Assembly (NCBI GenBank): GCA_030789695.1
Contig: CM061138.1
Coordinates: 11,976,214-12,040,213, forward strand
DNA length: 64,000 nucleotides
From: Scilla litardierei
Lineage: Eukaryota; Streptophyta; Magnoliopsida; Asparagales; Asparagaceae
Direction: 5' to 3'
Position numbers and translations under genes: made by a program. The first letter of the stretch is position 1. Each line of letters starts with the position of its first letter. Shown one piece after another: positions 57,301 through 64,000 of the stretch. The notes below the pieces were generated by a model that was not told the DNA's origin, searched no databases, and saw only the letters and a program-made list of their open reading frames with translations.

Positions 57301-60300
57301 CCTGGCGGCTGCCGGGGGGCTCCGGCCCCCTGTAGAGGTGTCCAGGGGGCTCCGCCCCCCTGTAAAACTAACCGGGGGGCTCCGGCCCCCTGTGGAACTA
57401 ACCGGGGGGGCTCTGGCCCCCTGTAAATCTCTGTCGGCCCCCTCCAGGGCTGTCGGAGGGGGGGCAGGCTCTGCCGGGCTTCCGGCAGGGCCGGTGGGCC
57501 CTGCCGGAGGCCCAACAGGGTCGCCGGACCCTGCCGAGCCCCGGCAGGGCCTGGCCCCCCTGTCGGGGCCCGGCGGAGGCGGGGTAGGCCCCCCGCCTCT
57601 CTCCAATTCTGTCCGCGGCTCCCGCGGCCCAAGGGGGTTCGGCCGGTGCTCCCCTTGGCCGTGGCGATCCCAATTTCGGCGGCTAGGGCCGCCGTTCCCC
57701 CTTTGGCTCTCCACCGCCTTCCGTCGCACCTCCTCGCGGTAGTCCCCCCTCCACGGCTCGTCGTCGTCTTCCTCATCCAATTCCTCCACATAGTAGGGTT
57801 GATTTTGGGGAAGAACCTCCTCTTTCTCCTTCTCCTTCTTCAAAGGTGCCGCCTTTGGTGTCGGATTAGGGTTTCCTTCGCTTTTGGGTTTCGTCGCCAA
57901 TTGATTTAGGGCCCCATCAAGCGCGAATTGATCGTCGTGTTTTGCTTGATTTGACGCCAATTGGGAGATGGAGGTAGTTAATTTCGCCATGGATTCGTCG
58001 TTCCCCGCCAAGGACTTTTTGATTTTCTCAATTTCGCCCGTGAATTTCGCCTCCAAAGCCTCAAATTTGTCTTGTGATCTAGTGGAATCCGCCATGGATC
58101 GTCACGTGCTCCGATACCAAATTGTTAGGAACTAACAAAGACAAGATTTTTATTGAAGAAACAATAGCAAATATAAAGATAATTGGGCACAAAAGAGGTG
58201 TGCCCTCCTCCCAAGACGCCTAGAGGACGTCCGCACTCGTTTACCCTAAGAGTCTCCAAATATCAAATATCAAATAGCATAGGTAAACGAGAGAGGCCAC
58301 CCCCCTTATTTATAATAAAAACTAGGGCATGTGGGAAGGGGGGTGCGGCATGCGGCTAAGGGAGGGGTGCGGGTGCAGCATGCGGGCAAGCCCGCTTGGC
58401 CCCCCTGTGGGTGTAAACCCGCAGGGGAAGTTGGGCCGCAGGCCAAACACAATACGTTTCAGAGAAAGTATTGGCCACATGATTGTGAGAACAAAGATTG
58501 TAAACTAAAAAACAGATGCATACCAATTATTGAGATCTAAGATTAAATTGGTCAACATAACAAATAATCCCTACAGGAACAAGTGCACGCCTTCTAGGTA
58601 TACTAAACATGCAATGTCTATTGAAGCATACGTCATGATGGTCTTGGCCATCACGACTTAAAATATTGAAAGTCTTTTATCCAAGGGCACTTTCTTAAAA
58701 TATAAAGAGGAAAACCAGCATAAATTGTGATGGTCTGTGGCAGTGAAATTTCATATTGAAAATGCAATGTCCTAACATCTACAAATACCAAAGCCATTAC
58801 ACTAAATTGAAGAGAAGTATACTAAACCATATATATAGAGACATATATATATATGAGAATAATGGGTATCATACGCCATATGAGATAGTGTCTCATATGC
58901 CCTCTCACATAAAAGGGGCAAGTACAAGCCCACTTGTACTTGTTGTACTTGACCCTCTTTATGTGAGAGGGAATATGAGACACCCTCTCATATAGCGTAT
59001 GATACCCATTAATCCCTATATGTATACTATTAATTATATTAAATGGCATTTAAAGACCAGGGAGTGTAGGAAGTTAGGAACCTCACCACTGCCTTGCACT
59101 GTAAGAATAACCAATCATGGGGAACATTATCCAATAGAAAGATAGATTCCTTTGGCTCTGCCACTGACAACAGAAAGTATTAATATGGATATCACAAAGG
59201 TTTCACAAACAGAACACATAAACAGAATACTGGTTTAAAAAGGTAAATGAAAGCCAAAACTTACAATTTCCAAGGCCACCCCAGCCTTTGTTAATGATGC
59301 CTCTCTGTTTGGTTATTTCTAGAGCCTCCACGATGGTTTGAGTCATTTTTTCTGGCTCTTGAACAGGCTTTAAGCATCCAAAAAGTGTCAAAAGTAGCAG
59401 AAATGGAAGGATTAGTGAATAGAGTTTAAATTAACATCAACAAACATATTTTACATTATAACCAAGATCAAAGAGCAACTACCAGCACAGATCATAATAG
59501 ATCTAATCAAGCCATGCCTGGCACTATATAACAAAGCATGACTGAACCAGAAATATATGTCATAATAATTAAAGCTGGACCCATTTTGCAAAGGATTGTT
59601 AGTTTTTCCTGACAGTATGAAACTTTGTTTTTTGAAAAAAAAATGTAATTAAGTGATCACGGTTTGATTTACCTGGAAATGTTTGACTATATAGTACAAT
59701 GCACAACTAACAAAACCAAGGTTTACTTGTTAAAGTTTTTGACTCTACATAAACAGTGTCATCTTCCCGACAATAAATAAATAAATAAACCAACATTAAC
59801 AAACATGTACTATAACTATAGTGATACAACAACAGGTTTCACCTTATACAAAATATAGAGGAGATAGATATAAGAGGACACCAATTCAAACGAAATGTTG
59901 AAAGACAATTCATATACATATGTAAATACACACACATACATATGGAATAATAGGAAACATATGACAATAAATAAATAAACAAACCAACATTAACAAACAT
60001 GTACTATAACTATAGTGATACAACAACAGGTTTCACCTTATACAAAATGTATATGAGATAGATATAAGAGGACAACAATTCAAACGAAATGTTGAAAGAT
60101 AATTCATATACATATGTAAATACACACACATACATATGGAATAATAGGAAACATATGGCATATGTGGCTAAGCCACATATGCACCTCGAAAACCCCACCC
60201 TCTCATATTTTTTATATGATCGGAACCATTTATTTTTATCTTCATATTCTAAAACCCCAAAATACCAATTAGCATGTGAACCCAATGGGTTTTGCTCGTT

Positions 60301-61770
60301 TATCCATCAATCACAAAAGTTCTATTTATGCGAAACCGTTAAATTTATAACGGGTGGATGAATAAGCAAAACCCCTTGGGTTCCCCTATTATTTGGTATA
60401 TTGGTGTTCTAGAATATAAAGATCAAAATCAAAGGTTCTGTTCATTGGTAAAATATGAGAATGTAGGATTTTTGAGGCTGAATATACAACTTAGCCACAT
60501 ATAACATATGTTTACTGTTATTCTATATCTATCTATTGAAAAAATTTCTTATGTAAAAAGTCCACCGTCCAAAAACTGCGAATAGTTTTTTTTAATGTTT
60601 TGTTAGATCCAATCAGCCGGGATGTGATCTACACATCCTACTACTTCCACACACAAAAATCAAAAAAATCCCTCATATGTGCTCTTCGATCGGATCGTTA
60701 CAAGATAATCTATTATTTATTGTTCTATCTATTGTTCTGAAACCGTCGAATTATTCCTCAAATATACCTATGGAAAATAGGTGGCACCTGAAAATGATCA
60801 GGTGCTTGACATGATGAGTTTCAATTAGCCAATGAAAAGCGTGCACATGAGTTGTACTTGTTTTTACGTTTTCTCGGACAATGTGAACACACCACCTCAG
60901 TGTACTTAAATCATTTTCTATCAGGTGTTACTTGTTTTCTATTAATCTCATACACACACATACATGCACAGATAAATACACATACATACATACATATGCA
61001 TATATACGAGAGATAAAATACTGGGAAATGGAACTCACAAGGCTACCAAATCCAACATAAACAGGCGGTTCACCAGCTTGAAGCCATTTCACAAGATCTT
61101 CTGGAGGTTCGTAGTTTGATGCAAGATCAAGGAAGCAAAATCCCACCACATCAATCTTAGATCCCCAGTCTGCAAAATAATATTTAAAAAACATGATCAT
61201 GATGATGATAAGGATAAAAGAAATCAATGAATATAATTAAAAATCATACTCTAGGAAAGTGGAAACAATCAACCTTTTCGTTTTCAGACTGGTGAATGCA
61301 GGCGTAAACAAAAAATTGAAACCAAATAACAAGGTAAGTAGTATTTTACTAAACAAAGAACGCTACATCAAAAGAAACTCATTCGATTGAAATAAACATA
61401 TAAACTAGATAACTTATCACCATTAATTTGATTAATTTTAATTAACTAAAGTATAAACTGGTAAAATGTCCAGTATGCTAATAAAAGCTCTGTTCAAGTA
61501 GCAGTAGAACACTTATTTGATCTTTAATATTTTCTATCTAATCAGCAGGCACTAAACATCGTCTTTTGTTACAGCATATATAAGAATCTGACCTTTAGGC
61601 TTTGGGACTAAATGAGGGCTCCAAATATATCCATGAGGTATGTCAGAAGCAGACCCCTGTGCACCACTTAGATATGTGACCGGTCGTAACTTTAGCTTTT
61701 TTTTCCTGAATTCATTTATCATGTCCCTTATTCCCAGCCAAATCATAGTATCAACAATTTGATAAGAAAG
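37815..61770 (-). CDS. UGT80: sterol 3-beta-glucosyltransferase (UGT80 type), 3' seven exons
   Basis: Transfers glucose from UDP-glucose to the 3-OH of membrane sterols, making steryl glucosides; UGT80 enzymes are membrane-associated. Minus-strand exons in coding order: 61593-61770, 61039-61169, 59265-59367, 59087-59163, 38360-38407, 38104-38253, 37815-38003. All junctions are GT..AG and the reading phase is kept throughout. Exon 1 of this set has LSYQIVDTMIWLGIRDMI and LRPVTYLSG; the next has DVVGFCFLDLASNY and VYVGFGSL. Then come the INKGWGGLGN strand, LLDNVPHDWLF, the sugar-nucleotide binding core VHHGGAGTTAAGLKAA, and VPFFGDQPFWGERV with ARGLGPPP. The C-terminus is acidic and Pro-rich and ends GCS. 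About 297 residues are seen. The N-terminal half, with its start codon, must lie beyond 64000. No disabling change is seen. Confidence 0.93.
39800..40128. mobile_element. palindromic MITE inside the LTR of element 1
   Basis: 329 bp, AGGGTAAATGACATTAAAAT at the left and its near-perfect complement at the right, with pairing almost to the centre. The flanks AACTGAA and AACTAAA are the likely target duplication. The sister LTR lacks it (TAATAGCTAAAAATAAAG near 41628), which proves insertion. Confidence 0.85.
40467..40814 (-). other. open frame of unknown origin in LTR element 1
   Basis: About 115 codons on the element's coding strand (the stretch begins MTMLGARHDAKTLL) in the space where gag-pol would be. 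No domain is recognised. It could be a captured host fragment or chance. Confidence 0.3.
40918..41090. repeat. CTGCAG-rich short tandem repeats
   Basis: GCAGGCCTGCAGGGCTGCA recurs with small changes across about 170 bp, rich in CTGCAG and AGGCCT palindromes. It is internal to LTR element 1. Confidence 0.8.
42238..43340. repeat. tandemly duplicated intron unit 2
   Basis: The uninterrupted copy of the 1.1-kb unit. It serves as the empty-site reference for the LTR insertion in unit 1 (GGTTATACCAGAA at 43052 against TTATA..TTATACCAGAA). No coding potential. Confidence 0.75.
43340..43545 (-). pseudogene. copia protease relic
   Basis: The minus strand reads LFAPATWVVDSGTFDHLI, matching the copia protease region (W-x-x-DSGAT-DH) with the catalytic DSG kept but its surroundings decayed. 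Little else of the element survives. Confidence 0.6.
43790..44240. repeat. degenerate tandem repeat of GATCCTCC..CCAACAA units
   Basis: About eight imperfect units of 40-60 bp with GATCCTCCC, GATCCAACAAGCACATCC and ACTACAAACT. The frames across it are not genes. Confidence 0.6.
47128..47531 (-). pseudogene. captured TPR-protein fragment (OEP61/TPR7-like), broken
   Basis: On the coding strand of LTR element 2, just after the primer site, the frame from the Met at 47531 reads WWQEGNNLYQKERFFEAV, typical of the first helix pair of a TPR. A stop and frame change near 47400 follow. Then GCYLVLRHYQNCIELGSEIL and GYDSKN lead into FVYREQAYGAV, the successive TPR helices of plant co-chaperone-like TPR proteins. 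The resemblance is closest, from memory of the family, to chloroplast outer envelope OEP61/TPR7. No introns remain, so capture was probably through RNA. The last third (ADMIKSQGIFEENEV onward) is not recognised. Non-functional as it stands. Confidence 0.6.
48671..48872. repeat. three tandem units of about 70 bp
   Basis: CTTGTAAATAAGTGGTATGT is repeated near 48674, 48748 and 48823, each followed by a GCAAAGTAAAACGGTGGGT-like stretch. Internal to MULE B. Confidence 0.8.
48967..49130. mobile_element. MITE nested in MULE B
   Basis: GGATTTAATGTAGAAAAGCT..GCCACCTGATC at the left and GATCAGGTGCCAT..CTACATTAATCC at the right form inverted repeats of about 30 bp. AAGTACAA..TTGTACTC pairs further in. 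It is related in its CACCTGATC arm to the element at 60770. Confidence 0.65.
49485..50410. mobile_element. MULE-like element C with ~200-bp inverted repeats
   Basis: The ends GGTAATTTTCAGTTTTAGGA and (reverse complement of right) AGGGTAATTTTTAGTTTTAG, continuing through AATATCAATTTTCGACCG and GGGCTTTGCCGC. A perfect 9-bp duplication ATACAGTAA flanks it (49476-49484, 50411-50419). The arms hold five copies of the palindrome CCGCACTTGGCAAGTGCGG or close variants. The centre has an unbroken minus frame of about 90 codons (GFGSSTAASAFWSANEQWHD) that I cannot assign. Confidence 0.85.
51369..51397. repeat. (TG)n microsatellite
   Basis: About fourteen TG dinucleotides in the host part of the giant intron. 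Confidence 0.95.
52337..52664 (-). repeat. 3' LTR of the chromovirus
   Basis: TGTTAGGAACTAACAAAG..AGGCCCAACA, 328 bp. It includes a GC-rich stretch with TGCGGCATGCGG and the inverted repeat CCTGCGGGTGTAAACCCGCAGG. Confidence 0.93.
52571..55909 (-). pseudogene. gypsy pol: protease, RT, RNase H, integrase, chromodomain (frameshifted)
   Basis: 55909-53660: the protease tail (LDLGSTDVILGMTWL); reverse transcriptase with KLDLKSGYHQIRM, FGLTNAPATFQALM and the catalytic FFDD in LVFFDDILVY; RNase H (RPIAFYSQVL, YERELMAIVFSVQKW, FIVCTDQRSLKYML); and the integrase zinc-binding region (HSGVLKTYQRL, CDVCQRHK). The frame changes near 53700-53800. 53807-52854 carries the integrase core (VVVDRLSKYAHFIPL, IVSDRDKVFQSKFW, TTYHPQTDGQTEVVNR). 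A second change near 52930-52990 leads into the chromodomain (LLQWKGLPEHDNTWED). The motifs are well kept and the LTRs are young, so either a few recent indels or assembly errors cause the breaks. Confidence 0.88.
56058..58095 (-). pseudogene. gypsy gag with proline-rich insert and zinc knuckle (frameshifted)
   Basis: Starts at the Met at 58095 (MADSTRSQDKFEALEAKF, a coiled-coil N-terminus). A Gly/Arg/Pro-rich segment with tandem TGGRSPPVSF-like peptide repeats follows (57290-57560). The gag core comes next in another frame (KMSLFSGEEPHAWLFTAERY, ALGWYQWTDRRQQI, YIERFETLAWRV, FLKGLRPSLRAAV). The CCHC-like knuckle CFRCDERFSPGHRC is in a third frame at 56058-56255. At least three frame changes are seen. 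Confidence 0.85.
57285..57480. repeat. GC-rich tandem repeat inside gag
   Basis: Four to five units of about 34 bp with GGGGGGCTCCGGCCCCCTGT and a variable AACTAACC spacer; the arms of each unit are self-complementary. It adds repeated Gly-Arg-Ser-Pro-Pro peptides to gag. Confidence 0.85.
58108..58119 (-). other. chromovirus primer-binding site
   Basis: The minus strand reads TGGTATCGGAGC, three bases from the 5' LTR. Confidence 0.85.
58123..58449 (-). repeat. 5' LTR of the chromovirus
   Basis: 327 bp, TG..CA, about 97 percent like the 3' LTR. Differences are mostly A/G and C/T, as expected of methylated repeats. Confidence 0.93.
58862..59009. mobile_element. MITE, family A short copy
   Basis: ATGGGTATCATACGCCATAT and its complement form the ends. 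GTACAAGCCCACTTGTAC lies at the centre, so most of its 148 bp folds back on itself. TA flanks both sides. It lies 77 bp from the donor exon's end in the giant intron. Confidence 0.85.
59771..60158. repeat. 194-bp tandem duplication
   Basis: 59771-59964 and 59965-60158, nearly identical (CAATAAATAAATAAA.., ACAACAGGTTTCACCTTATA). Each copy ends with the first 20 or so bases of the MITE at 60140. It lies in an intron of the sterol glucosyltransferase gene. Confidence 0.85.
60140..60523. mobile_element. MITE, family A diverged copy
   Basis: Ends GAATAATAGGAAACATATGG and (reverse complement) GAATAACAGTAAACATATGT, with CATATGTGGCTAAG further in. The interior shares ATTCTAAAACCCC and the mirrored GTGGATGAATAAGCAAA/ TTTGCTCGTTTATCCA blocks with the copy at 14440. 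Confidence 0.75.
60770..60945. mobile_element. small MITE
   Basis: ATGGAAAATAGGTGGCACCT at the left pairs with AGGTGTTACTTGTTTTCTAT at the right. CACCTGAAAATGATCAGGTG makes a further small stem at the left end. Non-coding. Confidence 0.5.
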
Positions 61771-62627
61771 CTGCAAAGAGAAATCAAAAGCAATACTAAG
61801 ACTGCATGAAGCACAATATATTATGTGAGGAAGGAGTTAAACATAAATGTGCCATGAATGTACGTACAAAAGTGAAAACAAATTTGAACGACAAACTGAA
61901 ACCAAATTTATTTGTACTGGAGAAATGAGGAACAATTTCACATAAGACAAACAAAACGTTTAGTAAGATGGGATGATATCCAGTGATATGATAAACTGTG
62001 CGATAACATAAACCATCTAGAATGTGATGTGAAACACTGGATTTCATAGAAGTGTTACTGGGACTTAATCAGAAAATATGTAGACTGAACGTATACATAA
62101 AATACCCGGTCATGCCAAGAAAAATCGGTGATGGTGATTCTGTGCAAACATTAGATAGTAAATTCAAAACAACATGATGTACCTCATGGTTTCCTTTTTT
62201 AAGAGTTTGAGTCTGTGTAAGCTTCTTTAGTTTTTTCTTCCTTTTTTGCAATTCTTTGGGTCTTTTGATATTTTCTTTTTGACAGTCTTCAGACCAGCTT
62301 ATGGACCCCAGATGAGAAAAAGGTCTAAAGCTATGCTTTCTTCTTCCCGGAATCTTTCGAAGTATGCATGAAAATAGCATTCAACCATTGCGTGTTCCAC
62401 ATCATAAAGGTTATTAAGTGTCTAGATCTTGTCAAAGGTTTGGATCAATAAATTTTCCGCATCAAAGATTGAATAAAAGTCACATGTTAAGACCGCCATT
62501 TTATGCCAGTTTGATGCATATGCAATAAAGCTAATAATTATTTGATTTTCCTAGACACTAAATGATGTACACAACCCTAATGGAGTGGGTTTTCAATCCG
62601 AATGTCCTACCCACTAATTTTGAATGG

Positions 62628-62630
<3 letters not shown>

Positions 62631-62664
<34 letters not shown>
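62631..62664. repeat. (AG)n microsatellite
   Basis: Seventeen AG dinucleotides. Confidence 0.95.
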
Positions 62665-62668
<4 letters not shown>

Positions 62669-63018
62669 GACTCATTTTGTCCGTCGAGAACGATTTGACA
62701 GAAAAATAACACAAAGCTAATCCACTTGAATTCTTCCAAATCAGATTCAATATAAGAAAATCAAATTGAAAATCCCGTTCAAGTAGGCGATTTTAATGTT
62801 TTTCCTTTATGCATCAAGTCGGTGATATGAAATTAGCAAGTTCAGTTTAGAATATTTGAAACCTAATAACTGAAGTGTTCAAATCATGATCAAAGGTTTG
62901 GATCAGGAGTATGTATGCCTCAAACTGTCGATCTAAGCAACCATTTCCTGTCATACACTACTCGATGCCTAGGCTAGAAAACTCCATTCATTGATTTCCA
63001 ACTTATGCACTCTATAAT

Positions 63019-64000
63019 ACGTAGATAAATCCTGATTGGAGTGGATGTTCTATTTGATCAAGAAAATAAGGTTACAGCTGATTTATCTCAATTTTGACCT
63101 TTTTTCCTGATTTCATTGAATACTGATCGGACACCAATATAGTTTTGGCTTTGCTAAGTTTCAAACATGAAAATTTTAATACCTGTAATATTTGATCAGT
63201 TTTGGTAAATGTCAGATGATACATTCCGAGACTTGTTACAAAATCAAAATTTAAGGGAAAAGAATATAAATCTAATATGATTATCAATAATATCGTCTCC
63301 CACCAATTACTATTGTTATGTCAAATCCATAAATCCACGCCAATCATAAGTTGATAAACTTTTAATATAATTTTTATTATGGTCCCAATGTAACTCTAAA
63401 TATAACTCACAAATAATTAAAAATTGAAAAAAAACTAACACATGAATTTTTACTGCAGAGCAAGACATTTTCCATGCTTACATCAGATATCTATTATTCT
63501 CACACACACGCAAATACATATATCTATACGCATTATCTATATCTATATGTATATTATACACGTAGAGATTACTCGGTAACAAGTGTCACCTAATCATTTT
63601 GATAAAGTGCAGATAAATCATGATTGGAGTGGATGTTCTATTTGATCAAGAAAATAAGGTTACAGCTGATTCATCTCAATTTTGCCATTTTTCCTGATTT
63701 CATTGAATACCGATGGGACACCAATATAGTTTTGGCTTTGCTAAGTTTCAAACATGAAAATTTTGATACCTGTAATTTTTGATCAGTTTTGGTAAATGTC
63801 AGATGATACATTCCGAGACTTGTTACAAAATCAAAATTTAAGGAAAAAGAATATAAATCTAATATGATTATCAATAATATCGCCTCCCACCAATTACTAT
63901 TGTTATGTCAAATCCATAAATCCATGCCAATCATAAGTTGATAAACTTTTAATATAATTTTTCTTATGGTCCCAATGTAACTCTAAATGTAACTCACAAA
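63019..64000. repeat. direct repeat of about 400 bp, spacing 589 bp
   Basis: 63019-63420 recurs from 63608 to the window edge with few differences (GATTGGAGTGGATGTTCTAT, GGTTACAGCTGATT.ATCTC, CACCAATTACTATTGTTATG). The segment between holds (CA)- and (TA)-rich sequence. The second copy runs off the window. Confidence 0.85.

Larger units (their letters stand above)
52337..58449 (-). mobile_element. nearly full-length Ty3/gypsy chromovirus (Reina-like)
   Basis: 6.1 kb with LTRs 52337-52664 and 58123-58449 that differ at about ten sites (roughly 3 percent). The target duplication CAATA is perfect (52332-52336, 58450-58454). The primer site TGGTATCGGAGC (minus strand, 58119 to 58108) is one base from the usual initiator-Met complement. 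Reverse transcriptase and RNase H precede integrase and a C-terminal chromodomain, the gypsy chromovirus order. Short LTRs and small size suggest the Reina clade (inference). It is the youngest datable insertion in the intron. Confidence 0.93.
38408..59086 (-). other. 20.7-kb transposon-filled intron of the sterol glucosyltransferase gene
   Basis: The donor GTGAGG lies just left of 59087 on the minus strand; the acceptor GTTTCAG lies just right of 38407. The flanking exons join as LQCKAV then VHHGG with no frame change, which is the order in all UGT80 proteins. Everything between is repeats and mobile elements listed separately. The stretches 38438-38877, 44240-45009, 50811-52336 and 58450-58861 hold no gene I can support. 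Confidence 0.9.
61771..64000 (-). other. upstream intron of the sterol glucosyltransferase gene
   Basis: The acceptor CTTTGCAG precedes the first visible exon at 61770, so this is intron sequence unless an exon was missed. I found none of the expected upstream protein motifs. It contains an (AG)n tract at 62631-62664. The Lys-rich frame at 62069-62380 is not recognised. Confidence 0.55.

Noticed and set aside
62069..62380. Lys-rich frame upstream of the first UGT80 exon as a missing exon
   Set aside because: It has none of the sterol glucosyltransferase motifs expected before LSYQIVD and lacks matching splice phase.

Overview
The window is nuclear DNA of a flowering plant. It holds split genes with GT..AG introns, plant-type promoter elements, a Q-type C2H2 zinc-finger gene with the plant QALGGH signature and a C-terminal EAR repressor motif, and dense layers of LTR retrotransposons, MULEs and MITEs. 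The species cannot be told from the sequence alone. No rRNA, tRNA or CRISPR array was seen.

Layout, left to right. 1-4976: the 5' part of a decayed minus-strand Ty1/copia element; its 3' end lies outside the window. 4977-7792: first copy of a duplicated block carrying a single-finger C2H2 gene. 7793-10076: truncated copia element with a short LTR and a GC-rich tandem array in its leader. 10077-12430: old, repeat-rich non-coding DNA. 12430-14286: truncated copia LTR plus gag relic. 14440-14816: a MITE. 16361-18637: second copy of the C2H2 block. 18640-19056: housekeeping-type promoter. 19057-31538: a complete PRP8 spliceosome gene (25 coding exons, 2362 codons plus stop, every junction in phase). 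32104-37310: remnants of a Tat-like gypsy element, with a hairpin-forming tandem array and a nested solo LTR. 37815-61770: the 3' half (seven exons, minus strand) of a UGT80-type sterol 3-beta-glucosyltransferase gene; its 5' exons lie beyond position 64000.

The most striking feature is one intron of the sterol glucosyltransferase gene, 38408-59086 (20.7 kb). Its splice sites and reading phase are preserved although it has filled with mobile DNA: a tandemly duplicated 1.1-kb unit, two internally replaced relatives of a gypsy chromovirus (one carrying a decayed TPR-protein fragment), three MULE-like elements, several MITEs, and one nearly full-length chromovirus whose LTRs are about 97 percent alike. 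Target-site duplications allow much of the order of insertion to be read; one stretch is nested four deep.

The host genes do not form a pathway. PRP8 is a core splicing factor, the C2H2 pair are probable transcriptional repressors, and UGT80 glucosylates membrane sterols. The window is best read as three ordinary plant loci separated and enlarged by transposons.
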